A stretch of 64,000 nucleotides of DNA, from positions 496,001 to 560,000 of the forward strand of contig NZ_CP090898.1 in assembly GCF_023078835.1 (NCBI RefSeq), written 5' to 3'. A model generated the notes under the pieces. The model made no database searches. It saw nothing but the letters and a program-made list of their open reading frames with translations, and had not been told where the DNA came from. How positions within the stretch are numbered: position 1 is the first letter of the stretch; every line of letters begins with the position of its first letter. The stretch is from Synechococcus sp. NB0720_010 (GTDB lineage Bacteria; Cyanobacteriota; Cyanobacteriia; PCC-6307; Cyanobiaceae). A program made the position numbers and the translations under genes. This document shows positions 45,720 through 53,593 of this stretch, one piece after another.

Positions 45720-45944
45720 CTTTTCCAACCAGCCTGAAAGACTCGCTCTTCCTGGCTGCCAAACGAGAGAAAACTCGCATATTGCCGCCGTCACCAGGCC
45801 GTGCAAGTGAGATCAGACAATCTCAAGATTTCAGTCACGGGGGCCAACAGAGGCCAAGGCCGTGACAACCGCCGAAACCGCAACATCGGGCACACTTCTG
45901 AGCGGCCAGGCTCGCTTCGATGGTGTTCCAGCGAACACTCTCCC

Positions 45945-46136
45945 GTGCGCTACGAACCTGGCACCAGCGAATGCCGCGTCCTGATCAACAGCAAGGATCA
46001 GATCGAAACCATGCTCTTGACCTTGAGCAAGTTGGAGAACACCGAGGCCATTCGCGAGCAACTGCGCTCGGTCCACGCCCAACTGGAGGCGCTGCACGAT
46101 CAGGTGCGTGAACAGCGCAGTTCCGTTCCTGCCTGA
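45945..46136 (+). CDS. Small conserved protein, unknown
   Basis: The 63-residue protein (GTG start) begins MRYEPGTSECRVLINSKDQI, continues ETMLLTLSKLENTEAIREQLRSVHAQLEALHDQ and ends REQRSSVPA. The C-terminal two thirds is a long amphipathic, probably coiled-coil, helix. The frame is open back to 45801, but the upstream codons are basic and low quality, so GTG 45945 is preferred. Function unknown. Confidence 0.5.
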   Translation: MRYEPGTSECRVLINSKDQIETMLLTLSKLENTEAIREQLRSVHAQLEALHDQVREQRSSVPA

Positions 46137-46178
46137 GCATTGCTCTAATCGAGGTAGACCTTCACCTCGGCCGCTGCC

Positions 46179-46526
46179 ATGGCAGCTGTTCCCTGCGCCA
46201 GCCGACTGCTGATCCTGCTGACCTTGCTCAGTGGGATCGGTGGAGCCAGCGCGGCCCAGGAGCTTGGCCTCATCCCGCAGCAGCCCATCGAGCAGGCCGA
46301 CAGCAGCCTGCAGCGCAATGGCTGGACACCGCTTCATGGACTCACGCCAGAACCGATGGACCGGCAGCTCGCTGGCAACCGGCTCAAAAGCCTGAGTGCC
46401 TGCTCAGGGACTGGCCAGGGCTTTTGCCGCTACGACTACCAACGCGGAGCCGAAACCCTAGCGGTCATCACTGTTCCCGGTCCGACGGCCCAAGGAGTGG
46501 TGCTGCAATGGTTTCAGGGGCGATGA
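46179..46526 (+). CDS. Small secreted protein, unknown
   Basis: The 115-residue protein has a clear signal peptide (SRLLILLTLLSGIGGASAA, cleavage near residue 26). A mature domain follows with QRNGWTPLHG, LSACSGTGQGFCRYDYQRG and a C-terminal VVLQWFQGR. The two cysteines could form a disulfide, consistent with an exported protein. There is no named family. It is followed 24 nt later by a 37-residue membrane peptide gene. Confidence 0.6.
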   Translation: MAAVPCASRLLILLTLLSGIGGASAAQELGLIPQQPIEQADSSLQRNGWTPLHGLTPEPMDRQLAGNRLKSLSACSGTGQGFCRYDYQRGAETLAVITVPGPTAQGVVLQWFQGR

Positions 46527-46550
46527 TGCCCCAGCGAGCGGATAGCACCT

Positions 46551-46664
46551 GTGTTTGAAAACGACAAGCGTCCAGCCTGGCTGAATTGGTTGTTCCTGGG
46601 GATCTTCCTGTACTCCAGCTGGCAGCTAGCTGGCTTCTGGTTCCAGCAACTGCACGGCGGTTGA
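46551..46664 (+). CDS. 37-residue single-helix membrane protein, unknown
   Basis: The frame starts at GTG 46551 with MFENDKRPAWLNW, followed by a hydrophobic aromatic helix (LFLGIFLYSSWQLAGFWF, about 14-31), and ends QQLHGG. Its stop is two bases from the end of the convergent hydrolase gene. The amphipathic start and single helix resemble small photosynthetic or stress membrane proteins, but the identity is unknown. Confidence 0.5.
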   Translation: MFENDKRPAWLNWLFLGIFLYSSWQLAGFWFQQLHGG

Positions 46665-46665
46665 G

Positions 46666-47688
46666 TCAGGACCGGTTGAGACGTTCGGAGACATCACCCG
46701 TGAGTTCGGGGGACTGCACGTCGAGGCGGCGCATGGCTCCGCCGCTGCCGAAGTTCAAACGCTTGAGTTCCACCCAGATCGGATAGGGGTTTCGGGCCAA
46801 CTGGAAGGCGTAACTACCTTCATCGAGGTTGGCGATGACCGTCCAGAGCGTCACCCAGCTGTCCTCCGCCTGGCCGCCGGAGTAGTCCTCAGCCCCCGCC
46901 GGAACAGCGACGTTTTTCATCACGCCGTAGAGATTGGCCTCCGCCTCCGCGGCGGAGCTGGCCTTCGGCAGGGTGCTCAGAAAGGTCGAAGCCCGCACAA
47001 AGCGGGAAGCGGGATCGACATCACCAGGCAAGGGAAGGTCCCCGCCGAACGGGCGGTAACGCTTGAGATTGTTCAACTGCCAGGCCAGCGGCGGCTCATT
47101 GGTCATCACCCGGGTCTGGTTGCCCTGATGGACCACCATTCGCCCAGCGGTGAACTCCACCACAGCCGAACGCCCGCTGCGGTCAGCCAAGGAGAGATGC
47201 AGACCCCAATCGCGATCAAGAATGCGGTCCGAGACGACCTGAACCTGGGCTAACCCCGCGATCGCCTCCTCGACGGTGGCGAACTGATCCAGCACGAATT
47301 CCGCCATCCGCAGGTTGGAGATGACGGGCTTGCCGCTGCTTGGCGAGCCGTAATCGCTACCCGAGAGGTAGAGGAGATTGACGTTGAGCCCCCGTTCATT
47401 CAGGCCATCGGCAAGCACCGTGCCGACACTCATCACCCCGACGCTGCCGTGCTTCACCCGCCAGCGCTTGGCGTTGGCCACCGAAGCGCTGACCAATCCA
47501 CCAGCCTCCAGACCACGGGGCCTCAGCACCAGAGCCGCCTGGTCGTCGAGGTAGAGATCCATCGTCCGCCCCACAACCACGGCCTGAGCGTTGCTGTTGG
47601 AGAGCACACGGCTACAGGACTGCGCGGCCTGCGGACTCAGGGCCCCCAGCAGCAGCAGAGCCAAGGGCCAAACACGGGAGGTCTTCAT
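46666..47688 (-). CDS. Secreted linear amide C-N hydrolase (choloylglycine hydrolase family)
   Basis: The 340-residue protein has a signal peptide (WPLALLLLGALSPQAAQS) that would leave cysteine as the mature N-terminal residue (SCSRVL, C24-25 region). This is the Ntn-hydrolase nucleophile of penicillin V acylases and bile-salt hydrolases. Other expected residues are visible: GRTMDLY (Arg/Asp near 40), TNEPPLAWQ (Asn near 199) and NNLKRYRP. These enzymes cleave amides such as penicillin V, bile salts or acyl-homoserine lactones. The natural substrate here is unknown. ATG 47688 gives the signal peptide. Confidence 0.82.
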   Translation of the reverse strand: MKTSRVWPLALLLLGALSPQAAQSCSRVLSNSNAQAVVVGRTMDLYLDDQAALVLRPRGLEAGGLVSASVANAKRWRVKHGSVGVMSVGTVLADGLNERGLNVNLLYLSGSDYGSPSSGKPVISNLRMAEFVLDQFATVEEAIAGLAQVQVVSDRILDRDWGLHLSLADRSGRSAVVEFTAGRMVVHQGNQTRVMTNEPPLAWQLNNLKRYRPFGGDLPLPGDVDPASRFVRASTFLSTLPKASSAAEAEANLYGVMKNVAVPAGAEDYSGGQAEDSWVTLWTVIANLDEGSYAFQLARNPYPIWVELKRLNFGSGGAMRRLDVQSPELTGDVSERLNRS

Positions 47689-47749
47689 CGGGGCCAACCG
47701 ATCGGAGCGGTCTCCACAGGATGAAGAGAACGGAGCCGGAGAACAACGC

Positions 47750-48124
47750 CTAACGGCGTTTAGGCGGAGCCACCACCGCCCGCACGAAGCGCACCAGTCC
47801 ACCCAGCAAACACAACAGAGCCAGCAGAGCCAACCCGCCCAACAGCAGCACCCCCAGCAGTTGAAGCACCCCCATCAACAACTGAGAGAGGCCGCCAATC
47901 AGATGGGCCAGGGCCGTGCTCACGAGCAGCAGGCTGTCGAGATCAATCAGCTGCGGCAACTGGAGCAACAGCACCAGCAGGCCGACCCCGCCGGCCATCA
48001 TCAAGAGCGCCTCCAGGATTAGCCGCGGACGGCGCTTGCCCTTGCGTTTGCGGAACACCGGACGCTGACGCTCTGCAGCGCCCGCTCGGCTTGCCACCAC
48101 TCGCAAACGCCGTTGCCGTGTCAT
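47750..48124 (-). CDS. Small membrane protein, unknown
   Basis: The 124-residue protein has a very basic N-terminal 32 residues (RQRRLRVVASRAG..., FRKRKGKRRPR). Two long leucine-rich hydrophobic segments (about 36-60 and 68-112) and a basic end follow. There is no named family. The ATG overlaps the stop of the 82-residue gene (ATGA), so the two are translationally coupled. Confidence 0.55.
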   Translation of the reverse strand: MTRQRRLRVVASRAGAAERQRPVFRKRKGKRRPRLILEALLMMAGGVGLLVLLLQLPQLIDLDSLLLVSTALAHLIGGLSQLLMGVLQLLGVLLLGGLALLALLCLLGGLVRFVRAVVAPPKRR

Positions 48125-48369
48125 GACTCCAACTGGTGTCCAGCCCCGCGCATCCAGCGCTCAAATTCGATCAAGACCAACTCATTGGGGCAATCCACCA
48201 GGCTCAGGTCGCCCACCGTGCAATCCCCCTGGCCGCCGTGATGCAAAGAGATGTGGAAGTCAGGACCACTGAGACCACACACTTCCGGATCGCTGCGAAC
48301 CACCACATCCAGGCTGGCGCCCAGCCGGGTGACACGACGACGCAATTCCGACCAGCTCAATGCGCTCAT
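48121..48369 (-). CDS. Small conserved protein, unknown
   Basis: The 82-residue protein begins MSALSWSELRRRVTRLGASLDVVVRSD and contains GPDFHISLHHGGQGDCTVGDLSLVDCPNELVLIEFERWMRG. It looks like a small soluble alpha/beta domain with two cysteines and a histidine-rich loop. No family is recognised. It overlaps the next gene by 4 bp (ATGA). Confidence 0.55.
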   Translation of the reverse strand: MSALSWSELRRRVTRLGASLDVVVRSDPEVCGLSGPDFHISLHHGGQGDCTVGDLSLVDCPNELVLIEFERWMRGAGHQLES

Positions 48370-48405
48370 CGCAGTACTGCAAGTGTGGGGTGATTCAAAT
48401 GGACG

Positions 48406-49002
48406 TCAACCGCCCTTGGCCGGCGGTGCCAGCTCGGGGGCAGTCTGCGGGGCGGGCTTCGGCGTCGGCAGCATGGCGATCAGGGCGGCGCTGATCGCGA
48501 AAGCCGCAACACCGGCCAGCGGAGCCGCAATGCGCCGCAGTAGGGGTTGGCGGTGGCGCAGCTCCTTGCGAGCCAGGGGCACCAAGGGGGGGGCTTCAAA
48601 CGGAAGCGCCAAACGGGCATCCAAACGGAGCTGATCGAGGCAGCGCACCAGGTCCGCGAGCTCGGCGTCATCCAACCGCAGGGTCAAGGGCGGCGTGTTG
48701 GGCTGGCTGCTGCGCAACTCCAGCTGGTGGCAGCCATCGCCTGGAGCAATCGCCACTGGGGCGTCTGCTTCCCCGAAGGCCTTGGGGACGCCACTGAGGA
48801 GATGGCGGGCGTAGGGAATCACAGCCGTGAGCAACGCCTGCAGGTGCTCGCGCTTGCCCTCCAGTTCGGTCTGGCCCGCCAGGCCCATCGTGAAGCCGGT
48901 GAGGATGCCAATGGTGCTGGAGTCCTGGCCAGCGGAGAGATCCGGCAAGCCCTCAACGATCAGGCGGCAGCTGGTCTGTTCGTAGCGCGTGGTGAGTTTC
49001 AT
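48406..49002 (-). CDS. DUF4335-family protein
   Basis: The 198-residue protein starts MKLTTRYEQTSCRLIVEGLPDLSAGQDSSTIGILTGF, typical of DUF4335. It has a beta-rich domain, a middle region ending LRLDARLALPF and a C-terminal single membrane helix (APLAGVAAFAISAALIAML). A proline-rich tail follows. It lies 8 nt downstream of the DUF3038 gene, the usual cyanobacterial pairing. The joint role is unknown. ATG 49002 is preferred over 49014. Confidence 0.72.
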   Translation of the reverse strand: MKLTTRYEQTSCRLIVEGLPDLSAGQDSSTIGILTGFTMGLAGQTELEGKREHLQALLTAVIPYARHLLSGVPKAFGEADAPVAIAPGDGCHQLELRSSQPNTPPLTLRLDDAELADLVRCLDQLRLDARLALPFEAPPLVPLARKELRHRQPLLRRIAAPLAGVAAFAISAALIAMLPTPKPAPQTAPELAPPAKGG

Positions 49003-49010
49003 CTCAGTGA

Positions 49011-49547
49011 TCAAACAGCCGCATCAAGAAGGCTCGCCCGCAGGCGCTCAAAACCGCCCTCCCCAGCGCAGAGCGCCATGGATTGCACCAATTCACGGCT
49101 CAAGGCAGGACCCTCCTGGGGATCGAGCAGGCGCTGGACCCCGCCCCGCCTTGGGTTCAGGCGCTCCAGCACCAGCTCCCTCAGGCGGGAGCGAAAGAGA
49201 TCCCAACGCTGGGCATTCAGATCCGGCGGCTCAGCGGAGGAGAGCAGGGTCCGCAGCATCGGGTAGAGCCGCTCTGAGAGGGCGGTGAGGATGCGAATCA
49301 AGGCATCCGTCTCCTCGGGCTTCAGCGAGGCCCGGCGGGTGTTGCGTCGCAGTGGATTGGTGCAGCGGCGTTTCCAGAGCTCAACGCGGTTGGGGAAGAG
49401 GTCCGTGAAACCCATCTCCTCACTCAGCCAGACCATCGCCTCACCGCCATTGAGATCCAGCGCCTCGGCGCAGAGGAGCATCAAATCGAGGCGCTCAATG
49501 CCGCGGCGGGACAACGGGGTTTGCACGCTCGCAGGGGCTTGGGCCAT
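49011..49547 (-). CDS. DUF3038-family protein
   Basis: The 178-residue all-helical protein has [52 protein letters not shown] and [19 protein letters not shown], matching the cyanobacterial DUF3038 family. It forms an operon with DUF4335. ATG 49547 is chosen; the open frame further upstream, to 50063, is antisense to apt and spurious. It is divergent from apt with 39 bp between starts. Confidence 0.72.
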   Translation of the reverse strand: MAQAPASVQTPLSRRGIERLDLMLLCAEALDLNGGEAMVWLSEEMGFTDLFPNRVELWKRRCTNPLRRNTRRASLKPEETDALIRILTALSERLYPMLRTLLSSAEPPDLNAQRWDLFRSRLRELVLERLNPRRGGVQRLLDPQEGPALSRELVQSMALCAGEGGFERLRASLLDAAV

Positions 49548-49586
49548 GGCTGCGATACTGCCAGCACTGGCGCTGATTCGTCGACC

Positions 49587-50111
49587 ATGGGCAGCATCAA
49601 TCTGCGTCAACTGGTCCGAGAGATTCCCGACTTTCCCCAGCCCGGGATCCTCTTTCGCGACATCATCCCGCTGATGCGCCAGCCGGACGCCTGGCAGGAA
49701 GTCATGCGCCAGCTCGGTGAGGTCTGCGACCGGCTTCAGCCCGATTTGATTGTTGGCATCGAATCCCGCGGCTTCATCGTCGGCACCGCCCTGGCCACCG
49801 CCAAGACCATTGGCTTCAGCCCGGTTCGCAAACCCGGCAAGTTGCCCGGTCAGGTCATCGGCGTCGACTACAGCCTCGAGTACGGCACGGACCGCCTCGA
49901 GATCGTCCCCGATGGCTTTGAGAACAACCCCCGGGTGCTGATCGTTGATGACCTGCTGGCCACCGGCGGCACTGCAGCGGCCTGCGCTGAACTGGTTCAA
50001 CAGGTGGGCGGTCAGTTGGTGGGTTTCTCCTTTGTGGTGGAACTGGCCGACCTCGGCGGTCAACGCAAGCTCCCCTCAGGAGTGCCCGTGGATTCCCTGA
50101 TCGTCTACTGA
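49587..50111 (+). CDS. apt: Adenine phosphoribosyltransferase
   Basis: Apt salvages adenine to AMP using PRPP. The 174-residue protein has [26 protein letters not shown] at the N-terminus, the [10 protein letters not shown] adenine-site region near 63, and the PRPP-binding motif [16 protein letters not shown] near 117-132. Length is standard. ATG 49587 is used. Confidence 0.93.
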   Translation: MGSINLRQLVREIPDFPQPGILFRDIIPLMRQPDAWQEVMRQLGEVCDRLQPDLIVGIESRGFIVGTALATAKTIGFSPVRKPGKLPGQVIGVDYSLEYGTDRLEIVPDGFENNPRVLIVDDLLATGGTAAACAELVQQVGGQLVGFSFVVELADLGGQRKLPSGVPVDSLIVY

Positions 50112-50115
50112 GGAG

Positions 50116-50328
50116 CTACAGATGCAGGTCCTGCCACTGCAGGACCTGATCGAGCTGCTCCAGGCTGATCAAGCCAAAGCGCCAGAGCACCACCGGCAGG
50201 GGAGCCTGCTCCAGTTGCGACTGCTTCAGCCCCAGCCCCAGGGCGTTCTCGCTTAAGCCCAGGCTGTTGCGCAGAAAGCGCAGCAGCTCCGGATGGGGGG
50301 CGGGTTGTGGCGAGGTGCAGATCACCAT
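50116..50328 (-). CDS. DUF2949-family small protein
   Basis: The 70-residue protein contains LLRFLRNSLGLSENALGLGLKQSQLEQAPLPVVLWRFGLISLEQLDQVLQW, the helical core typical of the cyanobacterial DUF2949 family. Function unknown. It is convergent with apt, 4 bp away, and its last codons lie in a 9-bp inverted repeat (50125-50148). Confidence 0.75.
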   Translation of the reverse strand: MVICTSPQPAPHPELLRFLRNSLGLSENALGLGLKQSQLEQAPLPVVLWRFGLISLEQLDQVLQWQDLHL

Positions 50329-50341
50329 GCCGCCATCCTGA

Positions 50342-51508
50342 TCAGGTCCGCCAGAGGCGGCAAGGTCCTTCGCTCATCGCCCGCAGGCTGAGCTGACGCA
50401 TCCAGCCCAAGCGGCCGAGGGCCAGAAGCGCCAGACGGCGCACGGGCAGCAGCGGAGCAAACCGATTGGAGAACAGGCGCACCAGGGCATCGGTGGCGAA
50501 CAGCACCAGGGCGATGTCGAGGACGCGGGAACGCCCGTAGGCCCCAGGAAGGGCGCTCGGCCGCAGACGGCCCGTGGCGCAGCGGCGGGCCAAGCGATGG
50601 AGCTGATCGACATCGCGCCAGCAGAGGTTCAGGCCCTGTCCGCCGACCGGGTGGCAGCGATGGGCCACCTCACCGATGGCAACCGTGCCGCGGTGGGCCA
50701 AGGGCCAGGCCAGCTCCAGAGCAACGGGGAAGGCCCGGGGTTGATCCAGCAGCACCTCGGCCTGCAGCTCCTCCGGCAGGGCGCCGCTCAGGGCATCGAG
50801 GAAGGCAACCGCATCGAGCTGCTCCAGCTGGCGCAGACGCGAAAGCGGCGCACTCCAAACCAGCTGGAACGCGTCTCCGCCCAAGGGAAGAACCGCAAAG
50901 GGCCCCTCCGGGCGAAACAGCTCCCAGGCCTGATCTGGGGCGGAGCCGCGCAGACACACCTGCACCGTCAGACAGCCCTGTCGATAGGGCAGGGCCCATT
51001 GGCCAATGCCAGCAGCCTGGCGGGTAGGGGAGCGATGGCCATCGGCCGCCACCACCAAATCCACCCCCAGGGGAGAGGGCACCGGAGTCAGCCCGAGGCG
51101 CGAGTGGATCGACGTCTGGTGCTGCACCGCCTCCAGCAGCACTCCCATCAAATCTTGGTGCTGCAGGATCCAGCCGACGGGCTGATCGCCCCCAAGCCAA
51201 GGGAGATCAGCTGCTGTGAAGGGAACCTGCAGGTGCGTGGCCCGATCACAGAGTTCCAGGCGGCGAAAGGGCGCCAGGGCCGGCAGCAAGGCATCCCAGA
51301 GTCCAAGCCGTTGCAACAAGCTCTGGCTGGAATGGGTCAGGGCGTAGGCCCGATTCCGTTCCCGCAGTGCCGCAGCTGTGAGGGGATCGCAGAGCTCCAC
51401 CTGCCAGCCCGCATCCGCCAGGGCCAAGGCGCTCAGCGTCCCGGTCGGGCCGGCGCCATTCACCCGAGCGCGCAGGGTTTGAGGCGATGTGGTGCTGCGC
51501 TGGGGCAC
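50342..51508 (-). CDS. FAD-dependent monooxygenase (UbiH/VisC-like)
   Basis: The 388-residue protein has the FAD GxGxxG-type start (RVNGAGPTGTLSALALADAGW). It also shows the DG-type motif (DLVVAADGHRSPTR near 160) and the second FAD motif (GTVAIGEVAHRCHPVGGQGLNLCWRD near 285, normally GD..H..P..GQG). It is a flavin hydroxylase of the UbiH type, probably acting on a quinone or other aromatic. GTG 51508 is chosen because an upstream start at 51538 would lie inside the hli terminator. DUF2949 follows 13 nt later. Confidence 0.8.
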   Translation of the reverse strand: MPQRSTTSPQTLRARVNGAGPTGTLSALALADAGWQVELCDPLTAAALRERNRAYALTHSSQSLLQRLGLWDALLPALAPFRRLELCDRATHLQVPFTAADLPWLGGDQPVGWILQHQDLMGVLLEAVQHQTSIHSRLGLTPVPSPLGVDLVVAADGHRSPTRQAAGIGQWALPYRQGCLTVQVCLRGSAPDQAWELFRPEGPFAVLPLGGDAFQLVWSAPLSRLRQLEQLDAVAFLDALSGALPEELQAEVLLDQPRAFPVALELAWPLAHRGTVAIGEVAHRCHPVGGQGLNLCWRDVDQLHRLARRCATGRLRPSALPGAYGRSRVLDIALVLFATDALVRLFSNRFAPLLPVRRLALLALGRLGWMRQLSLRAMSEGPCRLWRT

Positions 51509-51521
51509 GGAAGAAACGGCA

Positions 51522-51553
51522 CAAAAAAACCGCAGCACGATTCTGTGCTGCGG
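51522..51553 (-). terminator. Rho-independent terminator of the hli gene
   Basis: On the minus strand a perfect 9-bp stem (CCGCAGCAC / GTGCTGCGG, arms 51545-51553 and 51530-51538) with a 6-nt loop is followed by a run of seven T residues. It is 26 nt after the hli stop and 13 nt before the monooxygenase start. Confidence 0.85.
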
Positions 51554-51579
51554 CCTCGTTGAGATGAATTAGGGAGCGA

Positions 51580-51834
51580 TCAGCCCAGACCCAGCAGACC
51601 GTGGGTGAAGGACTCACCACCGAGGGCAATCTCAGTAGCCAGCAGGGCGATAAAGCCGAGCATGGCCATACGGCCGTTCAGCTTCTCGGCGCGGTCATGG
51701 AAACCCCAGCCGCTCTCGACGTCCACCACTTCCATGCGGGGCTCGGTGGCGAAGGCGTTCAGACGACCGCCGTCCTCTTCGGTCACGGTGGCGCCGCGGA
51801 TCACTGCGGGGGCGGAAGGATTGGCCTGGGTCAT
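51580..51834 (-). CDS. hli: High-light-inducible protein (HLIP)
   Basis: HLIPs are single-helix chlorophyll a/b-binding-family proteins that protect photosystems and carry chlorophyll during assembly under light stress. The 84-residue protein has the CAB motif [13 protein letters not shown] (E50, N53, R55), then the helix [13 protein letters not shown]. The N-terminal 40 residues are soluble. It has its own terminator, and three GTTACA-like repeats lie upstream. Confidence 0.92.
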   Translation of the reverse strand: MTQANPSAPAVIRGATVTEEDGGRLNAFATEPRMEVVDVESGWGFHDRAEKLNGRMAMLGFIALLATEIALGGESFTHGLLGLG

Positions 51835-51851
51835 TGCGCTTCTCATCTGGA

Positions 51852-51888
51852 CGTAACAGAACTGTAACGCAATATTGCGCGATGTAAC
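51852..51888 (-). promoter_or_regulatory. GTTACA repeats in the hli promoter region (possible RpaB HLR1-type site)
   Basis: Reading the minus strand, GTTACA occurs at 51888-51883 and 51868-51863 and GTTACG at 51857-51852, with spacings of 20 and 11 nt. Between them lies a 12-bp palindrome (CGCAATATTGCG). HLR1, bound by RpaB, consists of two GTTACA(T/A)(T/A)-type repeats 10 nt apart; the spacing here is not exact. Confidence 0.5.
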
Positions 51889-51908
51889 AAGCCCCCGTTT
51901 GCCTGGCC

Positions 51909-52556
51909 TCAGCGCAGGCGCATCAGGCAGAGCTCCTCAAAGGCCGGACGCAGCAGAAAGGGGTACTCACCAACCCAAAGCTTCAGTTGGGGCAGCCAGG
52001 CATCACTGAGGGCACCCACCCGAGAAAAGTCCTTGCGCTCACTCAGCACCAGACAACGAACGACCGCGCCACGGCGAATCTGCTTGTGCTTTTTGTCGTA
52101 GGGGAAGCGGATGCTGCCGAGGTAACCGTCCTCGTCCTCCAGCTCCAGGCAGAGCCAGGTGCGGCGGTTCTCAACGGTTTCCAGGCGCCCTTGCTTGTCG
52201 GTGGTCTCCTGGCGACCCTCCACCAATTCCTTGGTGTACAGGTCAGCCACCTCCCCCTCGAAGATGGCGGCAGCTGGGTAGCGGCGGAGCGTCGCGTTCT
52301 TGCGGCTGGCCTCAACGATCGGCCCCCACAGCACATAGAGAAGGAAGATGAACCCCACCAACAGCAGGATCGGTGAGGCCTGGCTGTTGATGGCCACTCC
52401 TTGGCTGATCAACAGGCTGATCACCCCGCCGATCACCGAGATAAAGACCCGCTGCAGCAGCTTCTGGGGACTGCCACTGCAGAAGTTGAACTGAGGGCCA
52501 GTGGCCACCGCGGGGATCAGACGCGGCAGCTCACCGGGGCGAAGCGGGATGAGCAT
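51909..52556 (-). CDS. Conserved cyanobacterial membrane protein, unknown
   Basis: The 215-residue protein begins [20 protein letters not shown] and has two membrane helices ([19 protein letters not shown] near 36-54, [19 protein letters not shown] near 61-80). A soluble domain follows with [22 protein letters not shown] and [15 protein letters not shown], ending [12 protein letters not shown] recall close relatives in most cyanobacteria, sometimes mislabelled as a phosphate permease. True function is unknown. ATG 52556 is used. Confidence 0.65.
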   Translation of the reverse strand: MLIPLRPGELPRLIPAVATGPQFNFCSGSPQKLLQRVFISVIGGVISLLISQGVAINSQASPILLLVGFIFLLYVLWGPIVEASRKNATLRRYPAAAIFEGEVADLYTKELVEGRQETTDKQGRLETVENRRTWLCLELEDEDGYLGSIRFPYDKKHKQIRRGAVVRCLVLSERKDFSRVGALSDAWLPQLKLWVGEYPFLLRPAFEELCLMRLR

Positions 52557-52582
52557 GGCGTCAGTGTCTGCTGCTGGAGGGA

Positions 52583-53437
52583 TTAGAGCAAGCGCTCCAG
52601 CCCGTAAACCAGGCCATCGAGCTGCCGGACCTTGCGGGCCGTCAGCAGGACGCCGGGCATGTAGGCCGACCGATCGATCGTGTCGTGGCGCAACGTATAG
52701 GTCTCGCCGGCCGCGCCAAACATCACCTCTTGATGGGCCACAAGGCCGGGTAGACGGATGGAGTGCAGCCGCAGGCCACTCTCCCGCTGACCGCCCCGGC
52801 AACCGGAGAGTGTTTCGTGCTCTTCCACCTGAAGCGGGTTGAAGCTCTTGCCGAGCTCCTCCATGAGCTCGGCGGTCTTGATGCAGGTGCCGCTCGGCGC
52901 ATCAGCCTTGCGGTTGTGGTGCAGCTCGGTGAGCTCCGCAAAGTCATAGAAGCGGGCTGCCGCAGCTGCGGCCTGCTGCAGCAGCACCATGCCCACAGAA
53001 AAGTTGGGGATGACGGCACCGCCGACGGAGGCCTTGGCGGCGAATTGGGCCAGCTCGCCCAGCTGCTCAGGGCTGAGGCCCGTGGTGCCAATCACGGGAT
53101 GGACGCCGTAGGCGATGGCGGCACGGGTGTGCTCGTAAACCACCGAAGGGTGCGTGAAATCCACCAAAACCGCCCCCTGACCCGGCCCGTCATTGCGGAC
53201 GGCCTGACTCGCTTGGCAGAGGGTTCCTTCGAAATCAGAGGTGATCGCGACCTCCAGTTCACCGAGGCCGAGCTCCAGACCCACATCGGCCCCTTCCTTG
53301 CCTGGGGTGGTGTCCACCGCACCCACCAATTGGCAGTCGGGCGCCGCCACGACGGTCTTGATCACCTCCGCTCCCATCCGGCCCAAGGCGCCGGCCACCA
53401 CAACGGAGATGGGCTTGCTGGCGGCAGCCTGGGTCAT
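52583..53437 (-). CDS. dapB: 4-hydroxy-tetrahydrodipicolinate reductase
   Basis: DapB catalyses the second dedicated step of lysine and diaminopimelate synthesis. The 284-residue protein has the nucleotide-binding GALGRMG (near 15-21), [26 protein letters not shown] and the catalytic [14 protein letters not shown] region (near 172-185). ATG 53437 gives the usual N-terminus. It is divergent from chlH over 156 bp. Confidence 0.93.
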   Translation of the reverse strand: MTQAAASKPISVVVAGALGRMGAEVIKTVVAAPDCQLVGAVDTTPGKEGADVGLELGLGELEVAITSDFEGTLCQASQAVRNDGPGQGAVLVDFTHPSVVYEHTRAAIAYGVHPVIGTTGLSPEQLGELAQFAAKASVGGAVIPNFSVGMVLLQQAAAAAARFYDFAELTELHHNRKADAPSGTCIKTAELMEELGKSFNPLQVEEHETLSGCRGGQRESGLRLHSIRLPGLVAHQEVMFGAAGETYTLRHDTIDRSAYMPGVLLTARKVRQLDGLVYGLERLL

Positions 53438-53513
53438 GGGGGAGCGCAAGACGATCGCCCGAGCCTATGTCGCCCCTTAACACGAGTCGCAGAGTCCAGA
53501 GAACCCCCCGAGA

Positions 53514-53528
53514 CTCCTGTTACAGGAG
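53514..53528. promoter_or_regulatory. 15-bp palindrome in the dapB-chlH intergenic region
   Basis: CTCCTGT-T-ACAGGAG is a perfect 15-bp palindrome centred at 53521, 66 nt before the chlH start. It contains GTTACA, also seen upstream of hli and of the gene at 22221. The position suits a transcription-factor site for chlH and/or dapB. Confidence 0.45.
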
Positions 53529-53593
53529 GGAAGAACCCTCGCGCAGACAGCGCACTCCTTCGTAGGCTTCTTCACAATGCTCAATCAGCGCGA

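Noticed and set aside
45862-45984. 40-codon frame beginning GTG at 45862, before the 63-residue gene
   Set aside because: It is short, rich in Ala/Thr and overlaps the start of the better frame at 45945; it could be a chance frame or a leader, but nothing supports either.
49548-50063. N-terminal extension of the DUF3038 frame
   Set aside because: It is antisense to apt, which has clear catalytic motifs; the DUF3038 domain starts at 49547.
52763-53593. Upstream extension of the chlH frame
   Set aside because: It is antisense to dapB, and ChlH homology starts at 53594.
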